This document shows, piece after piece, positions 1 through 7,748 of a stretch of DNA of 64,000 bases (position 1 is the first letter of the stretch; every line of letters begins with the position of its first letter). A program made the translations under genes and the position numbers. The notes under the pieces are model-generated. The model was not told where the DNA came from. It did not search any database and saw only the letters and a list, made by a program, of their open reading frames with translations. This stretch comes from PSRJ01 sp963825305 (GTDB lineage Bacteria > Acidobacteriota > Terriglobia > Bryobacterales > Bryobacteraceae): contig CAWGTA010000017.1 in assembly GCA_963825305.1 (NCBI GenBank), positions 124,001 to 188,000 of the forward strand. Reading direction: 5' to 3'.

Positions 1-242
1 GCGGCGGCGTACGACTGCACGTACAGAAGTTGGCGGTCGTCGCGGTAGTCCGAAGTTGGGTAGTTCTTTTGCCAGGTGTCGAGGTCGGTGAGGGCTTTTG
101 TGAAATCGCTGGCGGCGATGTCTTTGGTCACCGCGTCGTAGATTTGGTATTCGGCGTCGTTTTGATATTTCTTGGGGGCCTGCGCGATTGCGGTGGCGGC
201 GAGCAGGGATAGCAAAAGTAGCGATTTTGAAAACGGATACAC
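1..242 (-). CDS. Secreted TPR/BamD-like protein, N-terminal part only
   Basis: The reading frame is open from a GTG at 242 to the left edge, so only about 80 residues are visible and the C-terminus lies outside the window. The start is supported by a GGAGG five bases upstream (248-252). The first 21 residues look like a signal peptide (Ser-Lys, a Leu/Ala-rich core, then Ala-Ile-Ala-Gln). The mature part (QNDAEYQIYDAVTKDI..., then DLDTWQKNYPTSDYRDD) resembles the helical repeats of periplasmic TPR/BamD-like proteins. It follows the TPR gene at 289-1194 on the same strand and is probably the last visible gene of the kinase operon. The exact function is unknown. Confidence 0.7.
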   Translation of the reverse strand, partial: MYPFSKSLLLLSLLAATAIAQAPKKYQNDAEYQIYDAVTKDIAASDFTKALTDLDTWQKNYPTSDYRDDRQLLYVQSYAA

Positions 243-266
243 GTTGGCCTCCTGGCATCTACCGCA

Positions 267-292
267 CCGGCGACAAGGATCGCCGGCGTTAC
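267..292. repeat. Palindromic repeat, family C (CCGGCGA...TCGCCGG)
   Basis: A 7-bp inverted repeat CCGGCGA / TCGCCGG around a 6-base loop, followed by CGTTAC. The same motif (GGCGACAAAGATCGCC or close variants followed by a TTAC-type tail) recurs near 15105, 24535 and 39585. It lies just upstream of the GTG start at 242 and just past the stop at 289. Confidence 0.5.
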
Positions 293-1194
293 TTCACCAC
301 TTCGAACGACACGTCATCTACCCACACCCGTGTTAACAGGCCGACGGCAATCACGCCGAAGTTGATGAAGGTGGCATCGCGATCTACCTTGCCCTCGATT
401 TCAAACCTGGTCCACTCCGCGGACCGAATGGGACGGTCGCTCATGTTGTCAAAGAATCCGCTCTGGCGATTGGCGCGGTCTACGCTGAGCAACATTTGGG
501 CCCGGCCATCGGAATCGAACGCTTCGACTTTCAGCCAGGCGCGGAAGCGCACAGTATTGCCTCGATAGCCGGCCGCGCTGAAACTCTGCATCAGGCTGGC
601 GACCGGGGTAGGCGCGTTGGCGGGAACCAGCACGACCGCGCAACCGATGGAACTGCGGCAGCCGCGCCGGCGCAACTCGGCCATGTAATCGGCGTCCTTG
701 GGGAGCGAAGGCACGGTCCACCCCGGCGGAGCTTTCCCCACGGCGCCCTGATCGAACTTCAAATTCTGCGGGCCGGGCAGCGGGCTATCCCAATCGGCCA
801 ACTCGCGGCGAGCTTGCGCCGCCACCTGGGCTTGGTCGCCATACTCTTCTACAAGACGCTCGTAGGTGGCATGTGCTTCCCGGCGCTGGCCCAATTTCCG
901 CTCGCACTGCCCTAACTGGAAGAACGCCCGAGCGGCCACTTCCCGCGATCTGCCCGGCTCGGCGAGGATGGTTTTGTATTGCTCCATGGCGCCCGTGAGG
1001 TCCCCCAGTACGATCTCGCGGTGAATCGCCGATTCCAATTGCATCTCGGGATCGCCCGGGCGCTCAGCCGCCATCAATACTATGGCGGCGCCCACGACGA
1101 TCGGGATCGCGCGCATTCCCCTGATCCACAGCTTACGCGGCCAGCGTGGAAACACCATCCCGGAATGGTCACGTTTGCGTAAGATTTCAGCCAT
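289..1194 (-). CDS. Membrane-anchored TPR protein with C-terminal jelly-roll-like domain
   Basis: A protein of 301 residues. The ATG at 1194 overlaps the end of the response-regulator gene by eight bases (GATGGCTGA), which suggests translational coupling. A hydrophobic stretch near residues 30-45 (IPIVVGAAIVLMAA) is a membrane anchor or signal. Residues about 55-130 carry TPR-like helices (AMEQYKTIL, AFFQLGQCERKLGQ, AHATYERLVEEYG). The C-terminal half ends in NFGVIAVGLLTRVWVDDVSFEV, a pattern common in galactose-binding/CBM-like beta-sandwich domains that pack behind sensory or secreted proteins. As part of the kinase-regulator operon it may be an accessory periplasmic sensor subunit; that role is inferred. 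Confidence 0.75.
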   Translation of the reverse strand: MAEILRKRDHSGMVFPRWPRKLWIRGMRAIPIVVGAAIVLMAAERPGDPEMQLESAIHREIVLGDLTGAMEQYKTILAEPGRSREVAARAFFQLGQCERKLGQRREAHATYERLVEEYGDQAQVAAQARRELADWDSPLPGPQNLKFDQGAVGKAPPGWTVPSLPKDADYMAELRRRGCRSSIGCAVVLVPANAPTPVASLMQSFSAAGYRGNTVRFRAWLKVEAFDSDGRAQMLLSVDRANRQSGFFDNMSDRPIRSAEWTRFEIEGKVDRDATFINFGVIAVGLLTRVWVDDVSFEVVK

Positions 1195-1870
1195 CGAAAC
1201 GGTATCCCAGGCCGCGCACGTTGCGCAGATAGCGCGGATTGGTGGAGTCGGCCTCAATTTTCTTGCGCAGATTGGCGATGTGGTTGTCCACGATGCGGTC
1301 GGAGGCAAACGTGTCCGGCCCCCAGGCTCCCTCCAGCAGGCGCTCGCGGCTCAACACGCGCCCGCGCGAGCGGATGAACAACCCGAGGAGCTTGAACTCG
1401 AGGGGCGTCAGTTCGATGGCCTGGCCGCTGCGCCGCAGCTCGCCGCGCGGGAAGTCCACCTCAACGTCGCCGAACCGGTAGCAATCCTGATCCGCGTCCG
1501 CGTCTCTACCGGCGCGGCGCAGCAGGGCCTTGATGCGCGCGCGGAGCTCGCGCGTGCCGAACGGTTTGGTGACGTAATCATCCGCGCCCAATTCCAGCGC
1601 CATCACCTTTTCGGCTTCCTGGGTCTTGGCGGTCAGCACCAGGATGGGCATCCGCAGGCCCTGGCGGCGCAGCTCCCGGCACACTTCGAACCCGTCTTTG
1701 CCGGGCAGCATGATGTCGAGCAGGATGAGATCGAAGCCGCCCTCCTTCGCGCGCCGCGAAGCCGTAATGCCATCGGCGACGGTCTCCACCTGGTAGCCTT
1801 CCATCTGGAGATCGTCCTCCAGGCCGAGTGCGATACCGGGTTCGTCTTCGACCACCAGAATCCGCGTCAT
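1187..1870 (-). CDS. OmpR/PhoB-family response regulator
   Basis: A protein of 227 residues with the standard two domains. The receiver (1-120) has acidic residues in VVEDEPG, phospho-acceptor Asp near position 52 in LLDIMLPGKDG and Lys in TKPFGTREL. The C-terminal winged helix (about 130-227) has the typical LTPLEFKLLGLF...RVLSRERLL...VDNHIANLRKKIE...VRGLGYRF. Its ATG overlaps the kinase stop by four bases (ATGA) and its own stop overlaps the next gene by eight, so kinase, regulator and TPR protein form one tightly coupled operon. It should bind TGTCA-like direct repeats; a good candidate lies at 3791-3808 beside the operon start. Confidence 0.93.
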   Translation of the reverse strand: MTRILVVEDEPGIALGLEDDLQMEGYQVETVADGITASRRAKEGGFDLILLDIMLPGKDGFEVCRELRRQGLRMPILVLTAKTQEAEKVMALELGADDYVTKPFGTRELRARIKALLRRAGRDADADQDCYRFGDVEVDFPRGELRRSGQAIELTPLEFKLLGLFIRSRGRVLSRERLLEGAWGPDTFASDRIVDNHIANLRKKIEADSTNPRYLRNVRGLGYRFDG

Positions 1871-3765
1871 GTTCTCACCATTGCAGGAAGGAGCATGGTA
1901 AACGTGCTGCCCTCGCCGGGCTGGCTGGCCACCAGGATCTCGCCGCCATGCGCCGCCACGATATGGCGCACCATGGCCAAACCGACGCCGGAGCCCTTCA
2001 CGTTGGCTGCGGCCGCCGCGCTGCCGCGCACAAACTTGCGGAAGATGGCCTTCTTTTCGGACTCCGCTATGCCGGGTCCCCGATCCCTTACGCGGATGGC
2101 GACGTACTGCTTTTCCACACTCCACTCGACCCACACGGTGGGCTGCTCAGGCGAGTACTTGATGGCGTTGTCTACGAGGTTGCGCAGCGCCACCGAGATG
2201 GCCTCGGGGTCGGCTTCGATGGCGCATTGCTCGCGCGTTCCCTCCATCTCGATATGCCGCCCGTGGACTGCGGCTTGCGGCTCGAATTCGGCGACCACGC
2301 GGTGCACCAACTCCGAGGCGTCGACTTCTTCGAACCGGTACAGGCGCGCGCCGGCTTCCATGCGGCCGAAATTCAGCAACGCCTCCACCAGGCGCTGCAG
2401 CCGCGAGGTTTCCATCACCAGGGTGTCGTAATACATCTGCCGGCGCTGTTCGGAAGGCACACGCCCCAGCGCCAGGATCTCCGATAACTGCCGCATGGCG
2501 GTGAGCGGCGACCGGAACTCATGCGAAACGGCGGCGACGAAATCCGACTGCATGCGCGAAACCTCGATCTCCCTGCGGATGGCCCGCGCGATGAAGTAAG
2601 TTCCCAGCACCAGAAAGACCACCATGACGCCGACTCCCAACAGCAGGAAGCGCTGCTGTGCGAACAGGCCCGGTACGCCCGAATCGGGACCGGCGCTGAC
2701 GTAGAGCGTCCACGGGATCTGACTTTCCGCGGCGGTGCGAACCGTGGCATGGCCCGCGCCTCTTCGGCCCGCCAGCATGCGGCCTTCAGGATCGGCCGCG
2801 GCGTAGAAAATTCCTTTACCCGCCGAGATGTGCTGAAAAACGGCCGCCGGCCTGCTGATCAGAACGGCCTGCCGCTCTCCCGCGGTGCGCCACAAAAGAA
2901 ACAACGGCTGGTCGCCGACCCATATGGTCTCCTGCTGGTGCGCGTTGGGGAGACGCCTGCGCTCCTGCCAGGCGAGCGAAGCGGCCGCGGTGAGCGCCAT
3001 GGTTTCCGCCGGAGGTGACGAGACGACGCCAGAGAGGCGTGCGACCTCCGACCAATAAAATTCGAACTGTCCGCGAGTCAAGCGCCAGCGGCCACCGAGC
3101 AAGTCCTTGTTCAGGGCTTCTGCCGCGGGCCGGCTGTTGGAGAGATCGGCAACGGCGTGGCGGCCCACCAGTTCGGCGGGCGCGCCAGCCACGCTGACGC
3201 CGGCGATGGCCGCCAATTTCTCATACGCCGCCCGGCTGTCCGCGGCGCGGTTCATCTTGCGCAGCACACGTCCCAACCGCAGCAAGGCCCCGGCCCGGAT
3301 GGCCGCGTCTCCCGAGTTCGCGAGCTGCTCGTAGACAAGGAGTGCCTTGGCCGGCTGGGCCTGTTGAAACTCCGCGGCCTCGGCATCGTCGAACACGGGG
3401 AGAGTCGCTTCCGGCCCCTGCGCCGCGGAAGGATCGTAGAGTAATCGGCCCGCAGGGAAGGCCGTCAGCGTGCTCTCTGTTAGAACCAGCAGCAAGCCAT
3501 CTTGAGGTTCGTGGGCGGCAGGCGGTGTTGCGGCCCAGGCGCCGAGGCGTTCTCCGGTTTCTGCCAACGTGCCGCGCAAGGTGGCAGCGATCCGGTCGGC
3601 GGCTTGATCGAGCCGGTCCTGGACACGCTGCGCTTCCACCGCCCGCTGCTGGCCGAGCAGTTTCCAACCAAACCATCCCAAGGCCGACACCGACACCAGC
3701 GTCAGCAGAAATAGGATCAGGAAGAGCGTTCGCGGCGGTTTGAGCCACTCCCGCAGTGGCGGCAT
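1867..3765 (-). CDS. Sensor histidine kinase with large TPR-like periplasmic region
   Basis: A protein of 632 residues. The first membrane helix is near residues 14-36 and the second near 370-393, so about 330 residues face the periplasm. That region contains TPR-like helical pairs (KALLVYEQLANSGDAAIRAGALLRLGRVLRKM, SRAAYEKLAAIAG) rather than a PAS or Cache domain. The cytoplasmic part has the H-box SHEFRSPLTAMRQL (His near 414), the N-box LVDNAIKYSPE, DRGPGIAE and GSGVGLAMV. I chose the ATG at 3765; an in-frame GTG at 3774 is possible. It overlaps the regulator start by four bases. The signal is unknown; a TPR ectodomain suggests protein-protein sensing. Confidence 0.9.
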   Translation of the reverse strand: MPPLREWLKPPRTLFLILFLLTLVSVSALGWFGWKLLGQQRAVEAQRVQDRLDQAADRIAATLRGTLAETGERLGAWAATPPAAHEPQDGLLLVLTESTLTAFPAGRLLYDPSAAQGPEATLPVFDDAEAAEFQQAQPAKALLVYEQLANSGDAAIRAGALLRLGRVLRKMNRAADSRAAYEKLAAIAGVSVAGAPAELVGRHAVADLSNSRPAAEALNKDLLGGRWRLTRGQFEFYWSEVARLSGVVSSPPAETMALTAAASLAWQERRRLPNAHQQETIWVGDQPLFLLWRTAGERQAVLISRPAAVFQHISAGKGIFYAAADPEGRMLAGRRGAGHATVRTAAESQIPWTLYVSAGPDSGVPGLFAQQRFLLLGVGVMVVFLVLGTYFIARAIRREIEVSRMQSDFVAAVSHEFRSPLTAMRQLSEILALGRVPSEQRRQMYYDTLVMETSRLQRLVEALLNFGRMEAGARLYRFEEVDASELVHRVVAEFEPQAAVHGRHIEMEGTREQCAIEADPEAISVALRNLVDNAIKYSPEQPTVWVEWSVEKQYVAIRVRDRGPGIAESEKKAIFRKFVRGSAAAAANVKGSGVGLAMVRHIVAAHGGEILVASQPGEGSTFTMLLPAMVRT

Positions 3766-3790
3766 ACTAACCACGATTGTACACGCCGCG

Positions 3791-3808
3791 CTGTAACAAA
3801 ACTGTCAT
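3791..3808 (+). promoter_or_regulatory. Pho-box-like direct repeat (CTGTAAC-AAAA-CTGTCAT)
   Basis: Two 7-bp direct repeats, CTGTAAC and CTGTCAT, separated by AAAA. This matches the architecture of PhoB-family boxes (CTGTCAT, 4-bp A/T spacer, CTGTCAY). It sits between the divergent kinase operon (start 3765) and the STAS gene (start 3832). A possible -10, TAGTAA at 3816-3821, follows on the plus strand. The adjacent regulator belongs to the OmpR/PhoB family, so autoregulation is plausible but unproven. Confidence 0.5.
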
Positions 3809-3831
3809 ATGGATTTAGTAAGGTTGAATCC

Positions 3832-4179
3832 ATGGACAAATGCGAAATCCGAACCGCTCAAAGTTCGAGCGGCGCCACCGTTCTGCATCTGAGTGGTCCT
3901 CTGACGCTCAACACGCTGTTTGAGTTCCAGGACTTAGTGCGAAAAGAGAATGCTGGCGGGCTCCTCATCGTGTTGACCGAAGTCCCGTACATGGACTCCG
4001 CGGGCCTCGGAGCGATTCTCAGCGCGTATGCTTCCTGCCAGCGGCACAAGAGGAATTTTGCATTGGCCAGCGTCCCTGAGCGGGTCATGTCTCTTTTGCG
4101 AATGACGAAGGTCGATTCACTCGTACCCCAGTACGAGACGGTGGAAGCCGCCGAGAAAGACTGGGGAGTGAAGGCGTAG
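3832..4179 (+). CDS. STAS-domain protein (anti-sigma-factor antagonist-like)
   Basis: A 115-residue single STAS domain. The hallmark is MDSAGLGAIL near residue 54; the Ser after Asp is the usual phosphorylation site of SpoIIAA/RsbV-type antagonists, which bind a kinase anti-sigma factor when unphosphorylated. Start is ATG 3832 with AAGG eight bases upstream. No anti-sigma kinase or sigma factor lies beside it, so its partner is elsewhere, or it serves as a general phospho-switch. A Pho-box-like repeat lies directly upstream. Confidence 0.88.
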   Translation: MDKCEIRTAQSSSGATVLHLSGPLTLNTLFEFQDLVRKENAGGLLIVLTEVPYMDSAGLGAILSAYASCQRHKRNFALASVPERVMSLLRMTKVDSLVPQYETVEAAEKDWGVKA

Positions 4180-4199
4180 CACAGGCATTCCTGCCTGTG
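4180..4199. repeat. Palindromic repeat, family B (CACAGGC hairpin)
   Basis: Perfect 8-bp stem CACAGGCA / TGCCTGTG with a TTCC tetraloop, directly after the STAS stop codon. The same hairpin, with small compensating changes, occurs at 7722, 36928, 45049 and 52947. No U-run follows, so it is a REP-like element rather than a classical terminator. Confidence 0.7.
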
Positions 4200-4375
4200 T
4201 CAGGTTCAGTTTCTTAACCGGATCGTCATCGTAAAATAACATTCCTTCTTTAGTCTGAGTCCTTCAACTCTCTGGCGAAAATTAGGTTGGTTGGCCGTGC
4301 GCGCATTCGTGCGGCCCGCCACGTCCTGTTCTTGCGGGAGTTGACGAAGTTGACTCTCTGCAGAGAAAAGGATCT

Positions 4376-6097
4376 ATGAAGAAGCTACGACGCTTGAGTC
4401 TCGCATTCGCCTGCGCAGCCCTGGTCTCGACCGCATGGGCCGCAGATAATTCGCAGCAGCAGGGAGCCGACGCCAGCAGCCAGTCGGCGGAGCTTCAGCA
4501 GCTAAAAGCGCAGCTCGAACAGCAGCAGAAACAGATCGAACAGCTGCGTACCACGTTGGAAGCCCAGCAGAAAATGCTGGAAAAGGCCCAGACCGCGGCG
4601 ACGCCGGCACCCCAGGCAGCGCCGGAGCATAAGGCAGCCAATCTGGGCGAGGTGGCTTCGACGGTGCCGATCATCCCGCGTGGGATCGCGCCGGTGGCGA
4701 CCCCGCTGCCGCTCCCCCAGGCGCAAAAATCAGCCGCGGACCAGATCCCATCGTCCCCACTGCAACTACAGATCGGTGGTGCGACGATCACGCCCGTCGG
4801 CTTCATGGACTTGACGAACACGTTCCGCAGCACCAATTCCGGAGCGAGCCTGGCCACGAACTTCGGAAACTACCCCTACAACAACACCCTCCCCCAGGGC
4901 CGGCTCACGGAAGACAGGTTCAGCGCGGCCAACTCCCGCATTGGGTTTCGCGTGGACGGCAAATACAAAGACTTTCACGTGCTCGGCTACTACGAGGGTG
5001 ACTTTGTGGGCGGCGTTGGTAACGCGGCTTTGAACACCCAGGTGACCAGCAACAGCTTGCTGTATCGTCTCCGTCTCTATTGGGTCGACGTCCGCAAAGA
5101 TAAATGGGAGGTCTTGGCTGGACAATCGTGGAGCATGTTGACGCCGAACCGCAACGGCATCTCGGCCTTGCCCGGCGACTTGTTCTATGGCCAAGAGTTC
5201 GACGTGAACTACCTGAACGGCTTGACGTGGGGCCGCATCCCCGGCATCCGGTTCTTGTATCACCCCAGCAAAGAGATAACGATCGGCATTTCGGCGGAGA
5301 ACGCCAGCCAATACTTTGGCGGATCGGGCGGCGAAGGTTCACCGACCTTGCCTGCGGCGCTGGGCGCGAGCGGCGCCAACATCGCCAATACGGAACTCGA
5401 TGCTAGCGTGGCCAACGGCCAGGCAATTCCACAAGTCAGGCCGGACATTATCGCCAAGCTTGCCTTTCAGCCCAATAGTCGCATTCACTTAGAAATCGCC
5501 GGAGTTACCGATCAGGCGAAGATCTTCAACCCCAATACAGCGCCGGCGCTCGGCGCGATGCAGTACTTCAACAAGACGGGCGTTGGCGGCTCCATCAACG
5601 GGAATTTTGAAGTGGTCAAGAACTTCCGCCTGATCACGAATAATTTCTGGAGCGACGGCGCTGGCCGATATCTTTTTGGCGAGGCGCCGAATTTCATCGT
5701 CCGCGCCAATGGCGATCTGTCGCTCATACACTCCGGCTCCACCGTAGACGGCTTTGAGGCACGCGTGGGAAAGACACAAATCTACGGCTATTACGGCGGA
5801 ATCTTCGTTGGCCGGAATACGGCGCTGGATGCCAACGGCACTTCTCTCATTGGGTACGGTTACTTCAAATCACCTAACAGCCAGAACCGGACGATGCAGG
5901 AAGGCACGATCGGCATTACGCAAACCTTCTTCAACGATCCCAAGTACGGCGCTGTATCCATGTACCTCGACTATGCCTACTTCTGGCGGAATCCGTGGTA
6001 CGTGGCGCCGGGTGCTCCCAAAAACGCAAAGCAAAACGCGGTCTGGTTCGATCTTCGTTACACGCTGCCGGGCAGCGCACCGACGATCCAGTACTAA
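4376..6097 (+). CDS. DcaP-like outer-membrane porin
   Basis: A protein of 573 residues. A signal peptide ends near residue 23 (ALVSTAWAA). Residues about 35-70 are a Gln/Glu-rich coiled coil (LKAQLEQQQKQIEQLRTTLEAQQK), which in DcaP-type trimeric porins sits in the periplasm before the barrel. A proline-rich linker leads to a beta-barrel of alternating aromatic strands from about residue 130 (VGFMDLTNTFRS... RIGFRVDGKYKDFHVLGYYEGDF) and ends in the strand FDLRYTLP...IQY. It likely takes up small, possibly anionic, organic substrates. Start is ATG 4376 with AAGGA just upstream. The kinase operon next to it could regulate it; that is inference. Confidence 0.82.
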   Translation: MKKLRRLSLAFACAALVSTAWAADNSQQQGADASSQSAELQQLKAQLEQQQKQIEQLRTTLEAQQKMLEKAQTAATPAPQAAPEHKAANLGEVASTVPIIPRGIAPVATPLPLPQAQKSAADQIPSSPLQLQIGGATITPVGFMDLTNTFRSTNSGASLATNFGNYPYNNTLPQGRLTEDRFSAANSRIGFRVDGKYKDFHVLGYYEGDFVGGVGNAALNTQVTSNSLLYRLRLYWVDVRKDKWEVLAGQSWSMLTPNRNGISALPGDLFYGQEFDVNYLNGLTWGRIPGIRFLYHPSKEITIGISAENASQYFGGSGGEGSPTLPAALGASGANIANTELDASVANGQAIPQVRPDIIAKLAFQPNSRIHLEIAGVTDQAKIFNPNTAPALGAMQYFNKTGVGGSINGNFEVVKNFRLITNNFWSDGAGRYLFGEAPNFIVRANGDLSLIHSGSTVDGFEARVGKTQIYGYYGGIFVGRNTALDANGTSLIGYGYFKSPNSQNRTMQEGTIGITQTFFNDPKYGAVSMYLDYAYFWRNPWYVAPGAPKNAKQNAVWFDLRYTLPGSAPTIQY

Positions 6098-6196
6098 CCT
6101 GCTATACGGGGGCAGCGCATGGCGCTGCCCCACGCTCTTCGGACGAAACCTTGTGAAGCGTGGTGGAGTCTATGAGGGCAGGGGCGGAATACGAGG

Positions 6197-6583
6197 ATGT
6201 TCACCCTGCGGCTTGCTGCTTCATTCGTTTTATCGTCGGCGCTCACCTTTGCGGGAAGCTGGTCCGGAGTCCTGGTGGATTCCAAATGCTTCGACAGCGA
6301 AGAGCGTAATGTGAACCCGACCGACACATTAACCAACGTCGATCGTGACCGGAATCTGGAGATCGACTATTGCTCCCCGCGCACCAAAACGAAATCTTTC
6401 GCGGTTGTGCAACGAGACGGGCTGAGCTTCCACCTGGACTCGGCGGGGAACGCTCAAGCGGCCGAACTGGTCCGAAAGACCGGCAAGAAGTCCGTTTTTC
6501 CTGTCGTCGTAACTGGCGAAATGAGCAAAAACATCGTCAAGGTGGATTCGATTTCCATGGCCATATCGCCTCCCGCGCGCTAG
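6197..6583 (+). CDS. Small secreted hypothetical protein
   Basis: A protein of 128 residues with a signal peptide (FVLSSALTFAGS) and a mature part that begins WSGVLVDSKCFDSEE. Two Cys (in SKCF and DYCSP) could form a disulfide. Small secreted proteins that begin SWSGVLVD-C are frequent in Acidobacteriota and have no known function. It may be co-transcribed with the porin 100 bases upstream. Confidence 0.65.
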   Translation: MFTLRLAASFVLSSALTFAGSWSGVLVDSKCFDSEERNVNPTDTLTNVDRDRNLEIDYCSPRTKTKSFAVVQRDGLSFHLDSAGNAQAAELVRKTGKKSVFPVVVTGEMSKNIVKVDSISMAISPPAR

Positions 6584-6598
6584 CGCTCCGTGCCGATC

Positions 6599-6997
6599 TT
6601 AGCGCGCGCCCACTTCGGAGGTTTGCACGCGCGCGACTTCAGCGGCGTGGCGTTTCAGGTCGGCGGGCGATACGGTCACGATGTCCTTTTCCATGTCCTC
6701 GCCGGTTTCGATGAGGTAAAGAAGGTGGAGCGCTGCGATGCGCGTGCACCATGGGTCGTCCATGCTGCGGCCGGTTTCGCGGCTCACACGCAACAGATCG
6801 GCGTGGGGCAGCGCGATGGTCTTCTCCGTGCGCTTCCCGTCCGCATCCACCAGCGCGAACTTCACGTCCACGGTGTCGGAGTGGCGCGTGGAAATGGCCG
6901 TCTGCAGCCACTTCAGGAAGACCTGGTACTTATGGCCGAAGGGATCCGGCCCGGCTTCAAACTCACGGAAATTGAGCATGGGTGCAGTTACCATCAT
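6599..6997 (-). CDS. Conserved hypothetical protein
   Basis: A protein of 132 residues, cytosolic by composition, with no recognised motif. The N-terminus (MLNFREFEAGPDPFGHKYQVFLKWLQTAISTRHSDTV) and DPWCTRIAALHLLYLIETGEDMEKD look like a compact alpha/beta fold. ATGs at 6997, 6994 and 6979 are all possible starts. It is divergent from the patatin gene, with only about 19 bases between the two starts. Confidence 0.6.
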   Translation of the reverse strand: MMVTAPMLNFREFEAGPDPFGHKYQVFLKWLQTAISTRHSDTVDVKFALVDADGKRTEKTIALPHADLLRVSRETGRSMDDPWCTRIAALHLLYLIETGEDMEKDIVTVSPADLKRHAAEVARVQTSEVGAR

Positions 6998-7016
6998 ACG
7001 TCGTTACCATGAAAAC

Positions 7017-7709
7017 GTGACGACAGCGCTGGTCCTTTCCGCAGGAGGCATGTACGCCGCGTGGGAAGCGGGCGTGTGGAAAGCGCTGGCGCCCCATTTT
7101 CGTCCCGACCTGATCGTGGGAGCGTCCGCGGGCGCCTTAAACGGGTGGGCCATTGCCGGCGGTGCCACTCCGGAGGAATTGGTTAGTGTGTGGCTGGACC
7201 AATCGCTGGCGAGAATCCGCGTCTTCCATCCGGAGCCGCTCTGCCAGCAGGCCCGTGAACTGGCATCGCGCTTCCAGCCGAAGATCCCGTTCGGCTTGAC
7301 GATCGTCGATAAGCGCCGCCTGCAGGTGCGGCTGGTGCGCGATGGCGACGTCACGTGGCAGCATCTCACAGCCACTTGTTCAATTCCGTTTCTGTTCCCG
7401 CCGGTGACTATTGGAGGCCGCAGCTATGTGGATGGCGGCCTGCTGGGCTCGCTGCCGGTGTGGGCCGCGGAAGAGATGGGCGCCACCCGGGCAATCGCCG
7501 TGAATTGCCTGCACGGGTTGGCGTTTCGTATGCTTCGGGGCGTTATACGGCCGAGGCAGCCGAGCAGCAAGTTTCAGGTTGTCACGATTCAACCTTCCCA
7601 GCGGTTAGGTTCGTTGCGCGCGGCCCTGGTGTGGTCGCGGCCTACCATCGAACGCTGGATCGCGCTGGGCGAGCGGGATGGAAAGGCGGCGCTGGCGTCG
7701 ATTGTGTAG
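7017..7709 (+). CDS. Patatin-like phospholipase (RssA/YchK type)
   Basis: A protein of 230 residues with all patatin signatures. The oxyanion loop is SAGGMYAAWEAG near residue 9, the nucleophile Ser is in GASAG near residue 38, and the Asp of the dyad is in DGG near residue 139. Patatin-family enzymes hydrolyse acyl esters of phospholipids with a Ser-Asp dyad. I chose the GTG at 7017 because family members begin close to the first motif; an upstream in-frame ATG at 6978 would run into the divergent gene. No signal peptide, so cytosolic. Confidence 0.85.
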   Translation: MTTALVLSAGGMYAAWEAGVWKALAPHFRPDLIVGASAGALNGWAIAGGATPEELVSVWLDQSLARIRVFHPEPLCQQARELASRFQPKIPFGLTIVDKRRLQVRLVRDGDVTWQHLTATCSIPFLFPPVTIGGRSYVDGGLLGSLPVWAAEEMGATRAIAVNCLHGLAFRMLRGVIRPRQPSSKFQVVTIQPSQRLGSLRAALVWSRPTIERWIALGERDGKAALASIV

Positions 7710-7721
7710 TCGGCCACGTGG

Positions 7722-7741
7722 CACAGGCCTCCCGGCCTGTG
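7722..7741. repeat. Palindromic repeat, family B
   Basis: CACAGGCC-TCCC-GGCCTGTG, a perfect 8-bp stem with a 4-base loop, located between the convergent ends of the patatin and alpha/beta-hydrolase genes. Preceded by GTGG, as in other members. Confidence 0.7.
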
Positions 7742-7748
7742 TCCGGTT

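Noticed and set aside
1082..2431. Plus-strand frame of about 450 codons over the regulator and kinase genes
   Set aside because: Antisense to two unmistakable two-component genes; no recognisable protein features.
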